Source: Shewanella vesiculosa
GTDB taxonomy: Bacteria; Pseudomonadota; Gammaproteobacteria; Enterobacterales; Shewanellaceae
DNA length: 64,000 bases
Direction: 5' to 3'
NCBI RefSeq assembly: GCF_021560015.1
Contig: NZ_CP073588.1
Location: 4,520,001-4,584,000, forward strand
Part shown: piece by piece, positions 20,530-31,337 of the stretch
Position numbering within the stretch: the first letter of the stretch is position 1
Layout: each line of letters begins with the position of its first letter
Translations under genes and position numbers: made by a program
Notes under the pieces: generated by a model
Seen by the model: the letters and a program-made list of their open reading frames with translations, nothing else
Database searches by the model: none
What the model was told of the DNA's origin: nothing

Positions 20530-20689
20530 GCGAAGTACCTCATAAGTAAAAATTAACGGAGTATTATACTCAAATTCACTGTTAATGCGCAATTAAGCAG
20601 GCGTAAACAACGATAGAATTAATTTAACGCCCGATACTGAGCGGATTAATAATCTTGACCATGAGCTAATCGCTGTAGGACTTGCGGTG

Positions 20690-21325
20690 CTAAATATAGA
20701 GTTGATGTTGGCGAATATAATCGATTGTCGTTTGCGGTAACACTGTGCTGATATCAATATTTTGAGCTAATCGCTGACGAACTTCAGTTGAGGAGATATC
20801 GATTAACTGGCTGTTGATGCAAAATATTCTTCCATGTTTGCTATGGGAATTTGATGTGAGGTAGTCGGTATTGGCTTGTCTAAATAATAACTCTTTGGTC
20901 ATTTCACTGTGGGTATCAATTGTCCACCCGGGGCGTTGACAGAGTGCGATATGGCATAGATTAAACAAGGATTGCCATTGGTACCATAATGGCAGTTGAA
21001 CAAATGAGTCCATTCCCATAATGAAAAAGAATTCTTCATCAGGATACAGTTCAGTCAGCAATGATAGCGTAGTGACACTGTAAGAGGGCGTGTCACGCTT
21101 AATTTCAATATCACATAGTTCAAATTCTGGATACTGCAGACAAACTAATTTCACCATTTCAAGTCGATGATGGCTGCTAACCACTGTAGTCTTTTTGTGT
21201 GGTGGGATGTGATTGGGCATTAACCAAATCTGATCTAAATTAAGTTGTTGTTTTACTTCTAGTGCAGGATTGATATGCCCTAGATGGATGGGGTCGAATG
21301 TGCCCCCCAATATACCAATACGCAT
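20690..21325 (-). CDS. nadD: Nicotinate-mononucleotide adenylyltransferase
   Basis: Makes deamido-NAD from NaMN and ATP in NAD synthesis; 211 aa. The nucleotidyltransferase motif [15 protein letters not shown] is at residues 7-21, PNHIPPHKK near 37-45, and the C-terminal [10 protein letters not shown] closes the ATP site. Follows holA by 21 nt on the same strand; the same order (lptE-holA-nadD-rsfS-rlmH) occurs in E. coli. Confidence 0.96.
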   Translation of the reverse strand: MRIGILGGTFDPIHLGHINPALEVKQQLNLDQIWLMPNHIPPHKKTTVVSSHHRLEMVKLVCLQYPEFELCDIEIKRDTPSYSVTTLSLLTELYPDEEFFFIMGMDSFVQLPLWYQWQSLFNLCHIALCQRPGWTIDTHSEMTKELLFRQANTDYLTSNSHSKHGRIFCINSQLIDISSTEVRQRLAQNIDISTVLPQTTIDYIRQHQLYI

Positions 21326-21346
21326 TCGCTGTCCTTAGTTTTGGTC

Positions 21347-22381
21347 TCAGTCAGTGAGTTCAATATGGGCTAAACGCTTATGTGCCCGTGGGTCGAATAA
21401 AATGCATAAATGACTTAGACCGATCCAATCTTCATGGCCTTTTTGTTTGAGATTTAGTTCTAATTGAGAGGCAAACGCGAGCATGTGCTCAATGTGATCC
21501 AAATCTAATCGCGTTATTGCAGCTTGATAAAGTGGTTTACGTTTATCCCAAATGCGGTGTTGGCCCCATAACTTACTCAGTTGCTCACCATTATGCAGCG
21601 CCAGCTTTAACGTGAGTAGTAGGTTAATCTCTTTAAATAAAGCCCACATTAAAATAGGCATAGCTGTGCCTTCTGCCTGCAACTGTGCCAACATGTGTTG
21701 CGCATGTTTTTGGTGATTGCCTAATATGGCATCACAGAGTTGAAACACACTAAAACGAGATTGATCTTCAAAATATTCACTCAGTTGCTCTGGAGTAATA
21801 TTTTGCTTAGGGCTGAGCAGTTGTAACAATTGCATTGCTTGCTCACCAGCCAGTAAATTACCTTCAAATAAAGTAAACAACATCGCTTTAGCATCATGGT
21901 GGACAGTCAGCTGATAATGAGTAATACGGCTGTCTAACCAGCGTTCAAACTGTTTACCTTCAGGGGTGGCGCAAGGTAAATAGATGCCTTTGGCATCGAG
22001 TGATTTAAACCATTTACTATTGGTTTGTTCAGCACTGGCTTTAGGGCCTTGAACAATCAGGAGCATATCTGGATTAGGATGTTGTAACAGCGTCTGAAAT
22101 GCCGCAGCGCCTTCAATACCGGGTTTGCCCTGTGGTAGGGTTAATTCAATAATCCGTCGGCTAGCAAATAAACTCATTGCTTGCCATTCTTGGACTAGAT
22201 CGCCCCAATTAAAGCCGGTTTCTTGACTGAGTTGAACGCGTTCTTCAAAGCCCTGTTTTTTAGCCGCACTCAGAATGTGCTGTTTACTGTTTTCGATTAA
22301 CCATGGGTCATCGCCAAACAGTAAAAAGCATTGTGGTAGGGGCGTGAGGTGTTGCTTGAGTTGATCCGGATAAACCCGCAT
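21347..22381 (-). CDS. holA: DNA polymerase III delta subunit
   Basis: Delta subunit of the clamp loader, which opens the beta clamp; 344 aa (E. coli 343). N-terminal region shows CFLLFGDDPWLIENSKQHIL, and SLFASRRIIELTLP carries the beta-binding hydrophobic pair expected in this region. Overlaps the lptE stop by one base (TAATG), so expression is tied to the LPS-transport lipoprotein gene. Confidence 0.95.
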   Translation of the reverse strand: MRVYPDQLKQHLTPLPQCFLLFGDDPWLIENSKQHILSAAKKQGFEERVQLSQETGFNWGDLVQEWQAMSLFASRRIIELTLPQGKPGIEGAAAFQTLLQHPNPDMLLIVQGPKASAEQTNSKWFKSLDAKGIYLPCATPEGKQFERWLDSRITHYQLTVHHDAKAMLFTLFEGNLLAGEQAMQLLQLLSPKQNITPEQLSEYFEDQSRFSVFQLCDAILGNHQKHAQHMLAQLQAEGTAMPILMWALFKEINLLLTLKLALHNGEQLSKLWGQHRIWDKRKPLYQAAITRLDLDHIEHMLAFASQLELNLKQKGHEDWIGLSHLCILFDPRAHKRLAHIELTD

Positions 22382-22890
22382 TACTCAGCTCCGATTGACG
22401 CCAAAGTCTGAATGATATAATCGGCTGCTTGTACTCGCATTTCTTTAACTAATAACTCCATTTCCCTACTTTTTGCTAATGCAGTTCGTGGGTCGTCTTG
22501 ATAGTCTCGGCGGATTTCAGTATCAAAGTCTTGTGGATCTTGTCCCGGTAAGGTGACTGAATAATGCACTAAATAGATCAGCTCATATTCGGCGACATTC
22601 CCAGTGGGATAAAGTGATAATGTGGCGCGTTCGAGTGAGTCATTGATTAATCGAAGTGTAGGTGTTTCTTGTGCAGCATCGACAAGGCTAATGCGGTTGA
22701 TGCGCAACCTATCACGCACTAAGCGAGTTAACTCACTGTATTCATCGCTACTGGTTAAATGTAATTCAGCTAATTCAGCAGGGATGGAATAACTGCGTTG
22801 GAGTTTGAAGCCGCATCCTGCACTGGTCAGTAACACCAATGTCATTATGGCTAAACAGATTTTTTTGGCTAGCATAGTGAAGGTAGGCAT
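22381..22890 (-). CDS. lptE: LPS-assembly lipoprotein LptE
   Basis: Outer-membrane lipoprotein that plugs the LptD barrel and helps deliver lipopolysaccharide to the surface; 169 aa. Signal peptide with lipobox LLTSAGCGF gives the acylated cysteine near residue 26, followed by FKLQRSYSIPAELAELHL typical of the family. Between leuS and holA, as in E. coli (rlpB). Confidence 0.94.
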   Translation of the reverse strand: MPTFTMLAKKICLAIMTLVLLTSAGCGFKLQRSYSIPAELAELHLTSSDEYSELTRLVRDRLRINRISLVDAAQETPTLRLINDSLERATLSLYPTGNVAEYELIYLVHYSVTLPGQDPQDFDTEIRRDYQDDPRTALAKSREMELLVKEMRVQAADYIIQTLASIGAE

Positions 22891-22917
22891 CCTTGTTATT
22901 ACATGGTTAAAATAAAT

Positions 22918-22947
22918 AACTTACCGCGGTTTCATCCGCGGTAAGTT
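22918..22947 (-). terminator. Hairpin after leuS
   Basis: AACTTACCGCGG pairs with CCGCGGTAAGTT (12 bp, 6-nt loop) between the leuS stop and the lptE start. Likely a terminator or attenuator on the minus strand, with a short AT-rich tail. Confidence 0.65.
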
Positions 22948-23008
22948 ATAACACTGCAGTCTTATTACTATAATCAAATTGAGATTACTTTATCTCAATG
23001 AGATCAGT

Positions 23009-25600
23009 TTAGTTAGCGACAATACTGAGTAGTTTACCTGGCACGTAGATCACTTTACGAACGGTTAATCCTTCAGTGTGCTTTTGGACATATTCATCAT
23101 TCATGCCTAAGGCTTCAACATCTTCTTTTGATGCATCAGCGGCTACAGTGATTTTTGCACGCACTTTACCGTTAACTTGCACCACAATCAGTTTACTGTC
23201 TTCAACTAATGCAGACTCATCCACTTCTGGCCAGCGGCTGTCTTCAATGTTGCCTTCGTGACCTAATTCGTTCCATAAGGTAAAGGTGATGTGAGGCACG
23301 ATAGGGTAAAGCAAACGAGTAACAGCAGACAAGGCTTCAGCGAGCAAGGCGCGGTCTTGAGCTGTTTCTTGTGATGCTTTCAGCAAATGATTCATCAGTT
23401 CCATTACAGAGGCCACTGCAGTGTTAAACATTTGACGACGGGCAATGTCATCACTGACTTTAGCAATCGTCTTATGTAATTCACGGCGTAACGCTTTTTG
23501 ATCAGCATTTAATTTGCTGGTATCTAATGCTTCTGTTTTACCCGCTGCAACATGATCGTTGGCTAATTTCCAGAAACGTTTAATGAAGCGATGTGCTCCT
23601 TCAACGCCAGACTCTTGCCATTCGAGGGTTAATTCAGGTGGCGAGGCAAACATCATGAATAAACGGACTGTGTCAGCGCCGTATTTTTCGACCATCACTT
23701 GCGGGTCAATACCGTTGTTCTTCGACTTAGACATTTTGCTCATGCCGGTGTAAACCAGTTCATGACCTTGATTATCTACCGCCTTAAGAATACGGCCTTT
23801 GTCGTCTTTTTCTTCTACAGTCACTTCCAAAGGTGATACCCAAACACGGGCACCTTTTTCGTTGATGTAGTAGTAAGCATCGGCTAATACCATGCCTTGA
23901 GTCAGTAGTTGCTTTGCCGGTTCATCGCTGTTGACTAAGCCTGCATCACGCAACAACTTATGGAAGAAGCGGAAATACAACAAATGCATACAAGCGTGTT
24001 CGATACCACCAATGTACTGATCTACTGGTAACCAGTAGTTTGCTTTGGCAGGATCTAACATTTCATCAGCATGCGGGCTACAGTAACGAGCGTAGTACCA
24101 AGATGATTCCATAAAGGTATCAAAGGTATCGGTTTCGCGCATTGCTGGCTGACCGTTAACTGTGGTTTCGGCCCAAGCCTTATCGGCTTTAATTGGGCTT
24201 TGGATACCGTCCATTACCACATCTTCTGGCAAAATAACTGGCAGTTGATCTGCAGGCGTTGGCACAACAGTTCCATCAGCTAGGGTAACCATTGGGATTG
24301 GTGCGCCCCAATAACGTTGACGAGAAACACCCCAGTCACGTAAACGGTAATTGACTTGGCGTTTACCTTTACCTTCTGCGGTTAATCTAGCATCAATGGC
24401 TTCAAAGGCTGCTTGGAAGTCTAAACCGTCAAGTTCAGGGAAAGCATCACCTGAGTTAAATACCACGCCTTTGTCACTATAGGCTTCTTTGCTGATGTCC
24501 AATTCGCCTTCAACAGGCTTGATCACCGCTTCGATAGCAAGCTTGTATTTAAGGGCAAATTCATAATCGCGCTGATCATGAGCGGGAACAGACATCACAG
24601 CACCAGTGCCGTAATTCATTAATACAAAGTTAGCCACCCAAATAGGCACCAATTTGCCACTAATTGGATGAATCGCTTGTAAGCCAGTAGCCACACCTTT
24701 TTTCTCCATTGAAGCCATTGCTGCTTCAGTGGTATCGGCGTTTTTGCACTCTTCTAAAAATTCAGCCAGTTGTGGATTATTTTCAGCAGCTTGTATTGCT
24801 AATGGATGACCTGCTGCAATTGCAACATAGGTGACGCCCATTAACGTATCCGGACGAGTGGTATAGATATCAAACGTAGCCTGGCTATCAGCAACGGCAA
24901 ACGTCATTTCTATGCCTTCGCTACGGCCAATCCAGTTACGTTGCATAGACTTAACCTGTTCAGGCCAGCCATCTAAGGTGTCGATATCGTTAAGTAATTC
25001 TTCAGCGTAATCGGTGATTTTAATAAACCACTGTGGAATTTCTTTTTGAATAACTGGAGTATCACAACGCCAGCAACAACCGTCTTGTACCTGCTCATTT
25101 GCCAGTACAGTTTCATCATTTGGACACCAGTTAACTGATGAGGTTTTTTTGTACACTAAGCCTTTTTCATACAACTTAGTGAAAAACCATTGTTCCCAAC
25201 GATAGTATTCAGGGGTACAGGTGGCGATTTCACGACTCCAATCATAACCAAATCCTAATAACTTAAGTTGGTTCTTCATGTAGTCGATGTTTTCATATGT
25301 CCAAGGCGCTGGAGAGGTCTTGTTATTGATCGCGGCATTTTCTGCAGGCAGACCAAATGAGTCCCAACCAATCGGTTGCAAAACATTTTTACCTTGTAAA
25401 CGTTGATATCGTGCCACTACATCGCCTATTGTGTAGTTGCGGACGTGACCCATGTGAAGACGACCTGAAGGATAAGGAAACATTGAAAGACAATAAAACT
25501 TCTCTTTGCTTTCATCTTCAGTAACTTCAAATGTTTTATGTTCGTGCCAGTGCTTTTGCACTAAGGCTTCAATTTCTGAGGGATTATATAGCTCTTGCAT
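23009..25600 (-). CDS. leuS: Leucyl-tRNA synthetase
   Basis: Class I aminoacyl-tRNA synthetase charging tRNA-Leu; 863 aa. HIGH motif in [11 protein letters not shown] (residues ~42-52), an editing domain with [12 protein letters not shown], and KMSKS in [11 protein letters not shown] near residue 625. Start set at ATG 25600 ([14 protein letters not shown]), preceded by GGAAATAG and matching E. coli MQEQYRPEEIE; an earlier ATG at 25627 adds nine non-family residues. First gene of the leuS-lptE-holA-nadD-rsfS-rlmH run. Confidence 0.98.
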   Translation of the reverse strand: MQELYNPSEIEALVQKHWHEHKTFEVTEDESKEKFYCLSMFPYPSGRLHMGHVRNYTIGDVVARYQRLQGKNVLQPIGWDSFGLPAENAAINNKTSPAPWTYENIDYMKNQLKLLGFGYDWSREIATCTPEYYRWEQWFFTKLYEKGLVYKKTSSVNWCPNDETVLANEQVQDGCCWRCDTPVIQKEIPQWFIKITDYAEELLNDIDTLDGWPEQVKSMQRNWIGRSEGIEMTFAVADSQATFDIYTTRPDTLMGVTYVAIAAGHPLAIQAAENNPQLAEFLEECKNADTTEAAMASMEKKGVATGLQAIHPISGKLVPIWVANFVLMNYGTGAVMSVPAHDQRDYEFALKYKLAIEAVIKPVEGELDISKEAYSDKGVVFNSGDAFPELDGLDFQAAFEAIDARLTAEGKGKRQVNYRLRDWGVSRQRYWGAPIPMVTLADGTVVPTPADQLPVILPEDVVMDGIQSPIKADKAWAETTVNGQPAMRETDTFDTFMESSWYYARYCSPHADEMLDPAKANYWLPVDQYIGGIEHACMHLLYFRFFHKLLRDAGLVNSDEPAKQLLTQGMVLADAYYYINEKGARVWVSPLEVTVEEKDDKGRILKAVDNQGHELVYTGMSKMSKSKNNGIDPQVMVEKYGADTVRLFMMFASPPELTLEWQESGVEGAHRFIKRFWKLANDHVAAGKTEALDTSKLNADQKALRRELHKTIAKVSDDIARRQMFNTAVASVMELMNHLLKASQETAQDRALLAEALSAVTRLLYPIVPHITFTLWNELGHEGNIEDSRWPEVDESALVEDSKLIVVQVNGKVRAKITVAADASKEDVEALGMNDEYVQKHTEGLTVRKVIYVPGKLLSIVAN

Positions 25601-25720
25601 CAATCTATTTCCGGCAATGCCGCCCATTGTTTGATCTAACGCTCAGCAGCGAGATTTATAACTGCATAGAATAAACCAGAAGTGATCTATTAAAAAGGTG
25701 CGTATTAAGGAGTATTACTT

Positions 25721-26221
25721 ATGAGTGGAAAAAGTTCAGCACTATTAGCCTTATATCAGTCACTATTCGAACAGGTGAAAACTACGTTTGACCAAGATAA
25801 CTCATTGACAGCGAAGAGCTTATTCAAGTCAGTGACCCAGGGTAAAGAGTATTTAAAACTTAAATCTCATTCCGACGAAGAAGAGCTCGCATTAGTAGAA
25901 GAATTTTTAAAGCGAGACATAGCAGCTTTCTTAAATGAGGAAAATGCCGATAATTTGAGTTATAGCCCTATGGTTATTGGGATTGAAAATACATTATGGC
26001 AGTGGTTGAGCGAGATAACGGATCGAAGCCAAGTGGAGTGGCACGAGTTGTTACAAGATTTTAAACATCATGGGGTTTATAAGTCTGGGGAAATCATTAA
26101 CCAAGGCAAACTGACCTGTAATAAGTGTGGTCATCAAATGCAAATTGATTTTCCTGGGGTAATCCCCGACTGTCCAAAATGTGATTACAACGAGTTTTCA
26201 CGGGAGCCGTTAACGCCATAA
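25721..26221 (+). CDS. ybeL: Zinc-ribbon protein YbeL family (DUF1451)
   Basis: 166 aa, divergent from leuS as in E. coli. N-terminal two thirds are helical and acidic; the C-terminus has a zinc ribbon with C-x2-C pairs in CNKCGH and CPKCDY (residues ~138-155). Function unknown in the family. Preceded by a clear AAGGAG Shine-Dalgarno ten bases before ATG 25721. Confidence 0.9.
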   Translation: MSGKSSALLALYQSLFEQVKTTFDQDNSLTAKSLFKSVTQGKEYLKLKSHSDEEELALVEEFLKRDIAAFLNEENADNLSYSPMVIGIENTLWQWLSEITDRSQVEWHELLQDFKHHGVYKSGEIINQGKLTCNKCGHQMQIDFPGVIPDCPKCDYNEFSREPLTP

Positions 26222-26236
26222 TTGGTAACTTAACGC

Positions 26237-26527
26237 TTAAAACTCTACTCGGTAATGGCAGTGGCTTGCACTGCTGTTACCGACCATCTCATCATATGCT
26301 GTTTGCATTTCTATCATGGCGTAACTGATCCCTTGTTGTTTAAGCAATTCTTCGGCTTGTTTTATTGAGTTGAAACATAATGGTTTGCCGTCTCTATCAT
26401 GAGCACGTTGAAAATTGCCATCAAGATCTTTAAGACCCAGTAGGTAATGATTTGAGTCTGCGTAGCTAATAATGGTGGGATGTTGAGTTTGTTCAGCAAT
26501 GGCTAGCTTTATTTCAGATAGTTGCAT
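26237..26527 (-). CDS. Conserved hypothetical protein, DUF6482-like
   Basis: 96 aa. Start chosen at MQLSEIKLAI because it has a strong GGAGG seven bases upstream; an earlier in-frame ATG (26569) has none. The sequence reads as a small alpha/beta protein with IISYADSNHYLLGLKDLDG and a DRDGKPL turn; no signal peptide or catalytic motif is evident. Placement in DUF6482 is from memory of similar Shewanella proteins, so tentative. It converges on ybeL with only 15 nt between the stops. Confidence 0.65.
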   Translation of the reverse strand: MQLSEIKLAIAEQTQHPTIISYADSNHYLLGLKDLDGNFQRAHDRDGKPLCFNSIKQAEELLKQQGISYAMIEMQTAYDEMVGNSSASHCHYRVEF

Positions 26528-26623
26528 AATAACCTCCAATAGTGGTTTGTTAAGGTTATTACGTCGCAAACTTGAGGCTAGTTCAATTTTTATACTGTAA
26601 TCGGTCGCAATGGCGGATTTTGG

Positions 26624-27148
26624 TTAGCAACCGCTTGATACTATCTGGTATTGGGGACCTGTATTTGCGTCAACGGCTTGGGTGTAAGAGAAGTAGCAAT
26701 TATCATTGGTTACTTGGCCATTACCATCTTTATCATAGCCGATATAAGTGAAATCAACACCTTGATATTGAAAGGTAAAGACGTCATCTATGGTGATCCA
26801 TTTTTCGACATCTGTGTTATCTAAATAGCCCCATTTTAATCGTGTTTCAAATAGACCATCATTGTCGATATCAATATCGATTAAGTCATCGCGATTTTGA
26901 ACGGCTTGCACGTTTAGGCTGGTCATTTTTGATCGAGCATACACTAAATTATTGGCGGTTTTGACACTGCTCATTATGCCAGATAGGGCCTGTTGTCTCG
27001 CTTCTGAACTGAGGCCAATAAATTTAGGCGCAGCAACAACCGCTAAAACACCTAGAATGATGATTACCACAACCAATTCAATTAGGGTAAACCCTTGGGA
27101 TAAATAATTTTTTTTGAGTTGAATCGATTGTGACATCATATTAGCCAT
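26624..27148 (-). CDS. Type IV pilin-like / MSHA-type prepilin protein
   Basis: 174 aa with a class III leader: [20 protein letters not shown], cut after the glycine at residue 19 by prepilin peptidase, with Glu+5 retained. Two cysteines near the C-terminus (NDNCYF and SSGC) can close the D-loop of a pilin fold. It resembles MSHA-type minor pilins or pseudopilins. No assembly genes are nearby. The start codon overlaps the lnt stop (TAATG), an odd coupling to a lipoprotein acyltransferase. Confidence 0.85.
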   Translation of the reverse strand: MANMMSQSIQLKKNYLSQGFTLIELVVVIIILGVLAVVAAPKFIGLSSEARQQALSGIMSSVKTANNLVYARSKMTSLNVQAVQNRDDLIDIDIDNDGLFETRLKWGYLDNTDVEKWITIDDVFTFQYQGVDFTYIGYDKDGNGQVTNDNCYFSYTQAVDANTGPQYQIVSSGC

Positions 27149-28710
27149 TATTTACGTAAATAGTTTATTACACCCAATAATACTAACAAGCCACACAGTA
27201 TCAGCAAGGGTAATTGACCTATCTTTCGAAACCAAGTTTGTCCTTGAAACAGTTGAATATTGGTCACAAGTACTCCGGCTTCAAATTGAGGAATCGCATC
27301 TGTGATACGTCCGTGTGGGTCAACGACGGCAGTAATGCCATTATTGGTCCCCCGCAATAGTGGTTTACCCATTTCAATGGCGCGCATCTGCGCTATTTCC
27401 ATGTGCTGTAATGGGCCATTTGACGCACCAAACCAAGCATCGTTTGATACGGTAAGCAGCATATCTGTTTCGTCGGTTACACTCGCCCTTACTTGTTCTG
27501 GGAAGGCTATTTCATAACAAATTGCCGGAGCGATATGGTAACCGAGTGCGACTAAATTAGGCTGGGTATAGTCACCTCGTTGAAAAGATGACATTGGTAA
27601 ATTAAAAAATGGTGCGATAGGGCGTAATAAACTGGCAAACGGGACAAATTCACCAATAGGCAATAAATGATGTTTTTTAAACTGGTTAGTGCCATCACCA
27701 ATGTAGTCAGCGCTTTGTTGGTGCTTTTGATGATAATTACCGAGGACGATTAATGAGTTAAAAAAGTCTTGTTGCTGGTGGCTAATAATGCCAGTAACAA
27801 TTGCCGTGTTATTAATGCTGGCCACTTTACTGACATCCATTAGAAAGTCTTCCACCATGGCTTCTGGTGCTGGAATGGCGGCTTCTGGCCAAATAACAAT
27901 ATCGACACTGGACGCATCATCAAATTGCTCGCGGGTCATGTCCATGTACTTCAGCATGGTTGGCCACAATGCATCGGGTTCCCACTTCATACTTTGGGGA
28001 ATATTGCCCTGTACTAATGCCACTTTAACGGTTTTGCCACTGGTAGAAATAGGGTTGAGTAATGGTGCAGCCCACGCACTCAATGCCAAAATCGGTAATA
28101 TAACCAACACAGGGAAGATGCGTTTTTGGGTTAATAGTATCAAGGAGCCAGCCACCAATGCGACGATAAAGCTCAGCCCCAAGGCACCAATAAAACTGGC
28201 TAATTCACTTAGCGGGCCTAATGTTTGGCTGTAGCCGGCCCAAATCCAAGGAAAACCAGTAAATACCCAGCCGCGTAACCATTCTGTTAGGACCCATAAT
28301 GCTGGAAATAGACCAAGATAAGTGAAGTAGGGATTTAAAGTGTATTTAGATGTGCGAGATAACTTGCTGAGTAAATATCCAGCTACGGCGGGATAAATCG
28401 CCAGATACATTGCCAGGATCGCCATTAACGTTATCGATACAAAAATCGGCATACCGCCGAAAGTATCAATACTGACATGCACCCAGCTAATGCCAATTGC
28501 AAAACAACCAAAACCGAAACTGAGCCAGTAATATAAACTTTGTTTAGCGGTTAATGTCTGGCTCTGCCATAGAGCAAAACTTAATGCTAAAGGAAATATG
28601 GCCCAAATTTCATAAGGCGCAAACGATAATGCCGTACTGGCGCCAGCAATAAATGCCGCCACCAGACGGACAATACTCAAAGAAGAGTATAGAGATTGAG
28701 TTTTTAGCAC
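27148..28710 (-). CDS. lnt: Apolipoprotein N-acyltransferase
   Basis: Inner-membrane enzyme adding the third acyl chain to lipoproteins; 520 aa. About six N-terminal helices are followed by a periplasmic nitrilase domain. The catalytic Glu lies in [11 protein letters not shown], Lys in [12 protein letters not shown] (preceded by KK), and Cys in [11 protein letters not shown]. Starts three bases after the corC stop, matching the E. coli corC-lnt pair; it serves the lipoproteins RlpA, LptE, LolB and YajG encoded in this window. Confidence 0.96.
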   Translation of the reverse strand: MLKTQSLYSSLSIVRLVAAFIAGASTALSFAPYEIWAIFPLALSFALWQSQTLTAKQSLYYWLSFGFGCFAIGISWVHVSIDTFGGMPIFVSITLMAILAMYLAIYPAVAGYLLSKLSRTSKYTLNPYFTYLGLFPALWVLTEWLRGWVFTGFPWIWAGYSQTLGPLSELASFIGALGLSFIVALVAGSLILLTQKRIFPVLVILPILALSAWAAPLLNPISTSGKTVKVALVQGNIPQSMKWEPDALWPTMLKYMDMTREQFDDASSVDIVIWPEAAIPAPEAMVEDFLMDVSKVASINNTAIVTGIISHQQQDFFNSLIVLGNYHQKHQQSADYIGDGTNQFKKHHLLPIGEFVPFASLLRPIAPFFNLPMSSFQRGDYTQPNLVALGYHIAPAICYEIAFPEQVRASVTDETDMLLTVSNDAWFGASNGPLQHMEIAQMRAIEMGKPLLRGTNNGITAVVDPHGRITDAIPQFEAGVLVTNIQLFQGQTWFRKIGQLPLLILCGLLVLLGVINYLRK

Positions 28711-28713
28711 GAT

Positions 28714-29592
28714 TTAGTCGTCGAATTCTTCACTAATATTAGGGTCTGGCAGTTTAACACGAAGTTGCACCAAACGGCGGTTATCGGCGTTAATCACTTT
28801 GAACTCAATATTATTAATCACGATGCTTTCATTACGTTCTGGTAAGTGGCCAAATGCATGCGACACCATGCCACCAACGGTATCAAATTCTTCATCGCTG
28901 AAGTTGGTGCCACACGCTTCGTTAAAATCTTCAATTTCAGTGAGCGCTTTGACCATAAATACTGTGTTACTGAGCTTTTTAATTTCAGTGTCTTCAACCG
29001 AGTTGTGATCAAATTCATCTTCAATTTCACCGACAATCTCTTCGAGAATATCTTCAATCGTCACTAAGCCTGATACCCCACCATATTCATCGACAACAAT
29101 GGCCATGTGGTAGCGTTGCGAACGGAATTCTTTGAGTAGTACGTCGACTCTTTTACTTTCAGGTACCACCACTGCAGGGCGTATAACTTGGGCAAGAGTA
29201 AAGTTTTCATCAGATTGTTTGAAGCCGTATTTGATCAAATCTTTAGCCAGTAAAATGCCTTCAATATGATCTTTATCTTCATTAACAACCGGGAAGCGAG
29301 AGTGACCTGAATCCATGACAATTTCTAAAAACTCATCGACGGTCGAGTCTATTTGAATGGTAACAATTTGCGCTCTTGGTATCATAATGTCGCGCACACG
29401 AAGGTCAGAAACCTCTAATACACCTTTAATCATTTCGCGTGTGTCTTCTGTTATGAGGTCGCGCATTTCGGCACCTGCAATCACATCAACTAAATCTTCG
29501 CGATTTTGAGGTTCGCCCTGAAATAGCTGGTTAATTTTATCAAACCAGGTTTTCTTGTGGGCGTTTGTACTCGGGGGGATATCGTCACTCAT
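28714..29592 (-). CDS. corC: CorC/YbeX family CBS-domain protein
   Basis: 292 aa cytoplasmic protein with paired CBS domains ([19 protein letters not shown] and the second ending [20 protein letters not shown]) and a C-terminal CorC/HlyC transporter-associated domain. In E. coli it is linked to magnesium/cobalt efflux and, with YbeY-YbeZ, to ribosome function. Within ybeZ-ybeY-corC-lnt, which shares one direction and tight spacing. Confidence 0.94.
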   Translation of the reverse strand: MSDDIPPSTNAHKKTWFDKINQLFQGEPQNREDLVDVIAGAEMRDLITEDTREMIKGVLEVSDLRVRDIMIPRAQIVTIQIDSTVDEFLEIVMDSGHSRFPVVNEDKDHIEGILLAKDLIKYGFKQSDENFTLAQVIRPAVVVPESKRVDVLLKEFRSQRYHMAIVVDEYGGVSGLVTIEDILEEIVGEIEDEFDHNSVEDTEIKKLSNTVFMVKALTEIEDFNEACGTNFSDEEFDTVGGMVSHAFGHLPERNESIVINNIEFKVINADNRRLVQLRVKLPDPNISEEFDD

Positions 29593-29637
29593 AATATTTA
29601 CCTAAACAGGGCTATCTATAAGATATTCCTTGTTTAT

Positions 29638-30108
29638 TTATGCTTCCTTATAGGGGTTTGTAAAACCTAAGCCTTCAACAAGTTGGGTCTCTAATGACTC
29701 CATCTCATCGGCTTCTTGGTCGATAATATGGTCATAACCCAGCAAATGCAAGCAGCCGTGTATGACCATGTGTGCCCAGTGTGCGTTTAGCGGTTTATTT
29801 TGCTCAATGGCTTCCTGTTCCACCACGTGTGCACAGATAACCAGATCACCTAATAATGGCAATTTAACCTCAGGTGGTGCTTCAAACGGGAATGACAACA
29901 CGTTGGTCGGTTTGTCTTTACCGCGATAGGTTAAATTGAGTAGCTGACTTTCAGCAACTTCAACAATGCGAATCGTTAATTCCACTTCAGGCATTGTCTG
30001 CCCCACCGCGGTACGTACCCAAGTTTCAAATTCTGCTTGAGTCGGTAAATTCAGATTGTTCACTGCAATTTGCAGGTCAAGATCGAGTGATATCATGGGC
30101 TGACTCAT
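29638..30108 (-). CDS. ybeY: Endoribonuclease/rRNA maturation factor YbeY
   Basis: 156 aa zinc-dependent RNase acting in 16S rRNA 3'-end maturation and 70S quality control. The H-G-x-L-H-L-x-G-Y-D-H zinc site is intact ([11 protein letters not shown], residues ~117-127), and the [15 protein letters not shown] motif is conserved. Start overlaps the ybeZ stop by 4 nt. Confidence 0.97.
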   Translation of the reverse strand: MSQPMISLDLDLQIAVNNLNLPTQAEFETWVRTAVGQTMPEVELTIRIVEVAESQLLNLTYRGKDKPTNVLSFPFEAPPEVKLPLLGDLVICAHVVEQEAIEQNKPLNAHWAHMVIHGCLHLLGYDHIIDQEADEMESLETQLVEGLGFTNPYKEA

Positions 30109-31181
30109 TGAGGGCTGGCTTCTTTTTCAAGTAATTGACGTTTTTGCTCACGTTCACGATAAGCTTGCTCTTTGGCCGCTTTTTCGAGTTGTTCTTGTTG
30201 CTCGAACGCTTCATAGGCTTCAACAATTCTTGCTACAACAGGATGGCGAACCACATCTTGGGCGACAAAGAAGTTAAAGCTGATTTCAGATACTTTGCTG
30301 AGAACCTCAATGGCATGACGCAAACCAGACTTTTGACTACGGGGTAAATCTATTTGGGTGATATCACCGGTGATCACCGCGCGCGAATTAAATCCAATAC
30401 GGGTTAAGAACATTTTCATTTGTTCAACCGTAGTGTTTTGCGCTTCATCTAAAATAATAAACGCATCATTAAGAGTGCGGCCGCGCATATAAGCCAGTGG
30501 GGCCACTTCAATCACGCCGCGTTCAATTAACTTTTCAACTTTCTCAAAACCCATCATTTCAAACAAAGCATCGTAAAGAGGGCGTAGATAAGGATCGACT
30601 TTCTGGCTTAAATCGCCAGGTAAAAAACCGAGTTTCTCGCCTGCTTCAACCGCTGGACGCGTTAATAGAATACGGCGCACTTCTTGACGTTCATAAGCAT
30701 CAACTGCCGCAGCAACTGCAAGGTAGGTTTTACCGGTACCGGCAGGGCCAATACCAAAACTGATGTCGTGACGAGTAATGTTATGCATGTACACACTTTG
30801 ATTGGGTGTACGAGGTTTAATCACGCCACGTTTAGTTTTTATATGAATACTCGTGTCGTCGTTGTCTTGTTCCGCCTCAAGGTTAATCGCTTCTTGAATG
30901 GCTAAATGAACCACTTCAGGTTCTAAGTCCGGAGTGCTACCTTTGATGGTTTGAGTTTCAATGTATAACTGACGTAACAAATTATTGGCATTGAGGGCAT
31001 TACGTGGCAAACCGACAATCGTAAAATGGTTGTCTTTATGGACAATCTCAACGCCTAATCGGCGTTCAAGTTGTTTGATGTTGTCATCAAATGGACCGCA
31101 TAATGACACGAGGCGGCGAGTATCTGCAGGTTCTAGATACAAATTCATGGTGGTGACTTTAGTGGTCAAATAAGGCTCCAA
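30105..31181 (-). CDS. ybeZ: PhoH-family ATPase YbeZ
   Basis: 358 aa with Walker A GPAGTGKT near residues 137-144 and Walker [10 protein letters not shown] near 240. Partner of YbeY in rRNA processing. The usual protein starts at [20 protein letters not shown], residue 12 of this frame (31148), which is the more likely start; the upstream eleven residues have no homology that I recognise. The C-terminus is a charged Gln/Glu/Lys-rich tail. Confidence 0.95.
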   Translation of the reverse strand: MEPYLTTKVTTMNLYLEPADTRRLVSLCGPFDDNIKQLERRLGVEIVHKDNHFTIVGLPRNALNANNLLRQLYIETQTIKGSTPDLEPEVVHLAIQEAINLEAEQDNDDTSIHIKTKRGVIKPRTPNQSVYMHNITRHDISFGIGPAGTGKTYLAVAAAVDAYERQEVRRILLTRPAVEAGEKLGFLPGDLSQKVDPYLRPLYDALFEMMGFEKVEKLIERGVIEVAPLAYMRGRTLNDAFIILDEAQNTTVEQMKMFLTRIGFNSRAVITGDITQIDLPRSQKSGLRHAIEVLSKVSEISFNFFVAQDVVRHPVVARIVEAYEAFEQQEQLEKAAKEQAYREREQKRQLLEKEASPQ

Positions 31182-31287
31182 GTGTCGAATTAGGACAAAA
31201 ATAATGGCTTGTAAATGCCATACTACAGTAATGACAGTTTACGAGCCTCTGCATTGAATTACCATAATTAGCCTAATTTTAGACAAA

Positions 31288-31314
31288 ATTAAAGGCGGAC
31301 AAGCCGCCTTTAAT
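31288..31314 (-). terminator. Terminator of miaB
   Basis: ATTAAAGGCGG pairs with CCGCCTTTAAT, followed on the minus strand by TTTTGTC; 24 nt after the miaB stop. Confidence 0.8.
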
Positions 31315-31337
31315 ATCGTTTAAACAACAAACATTGA

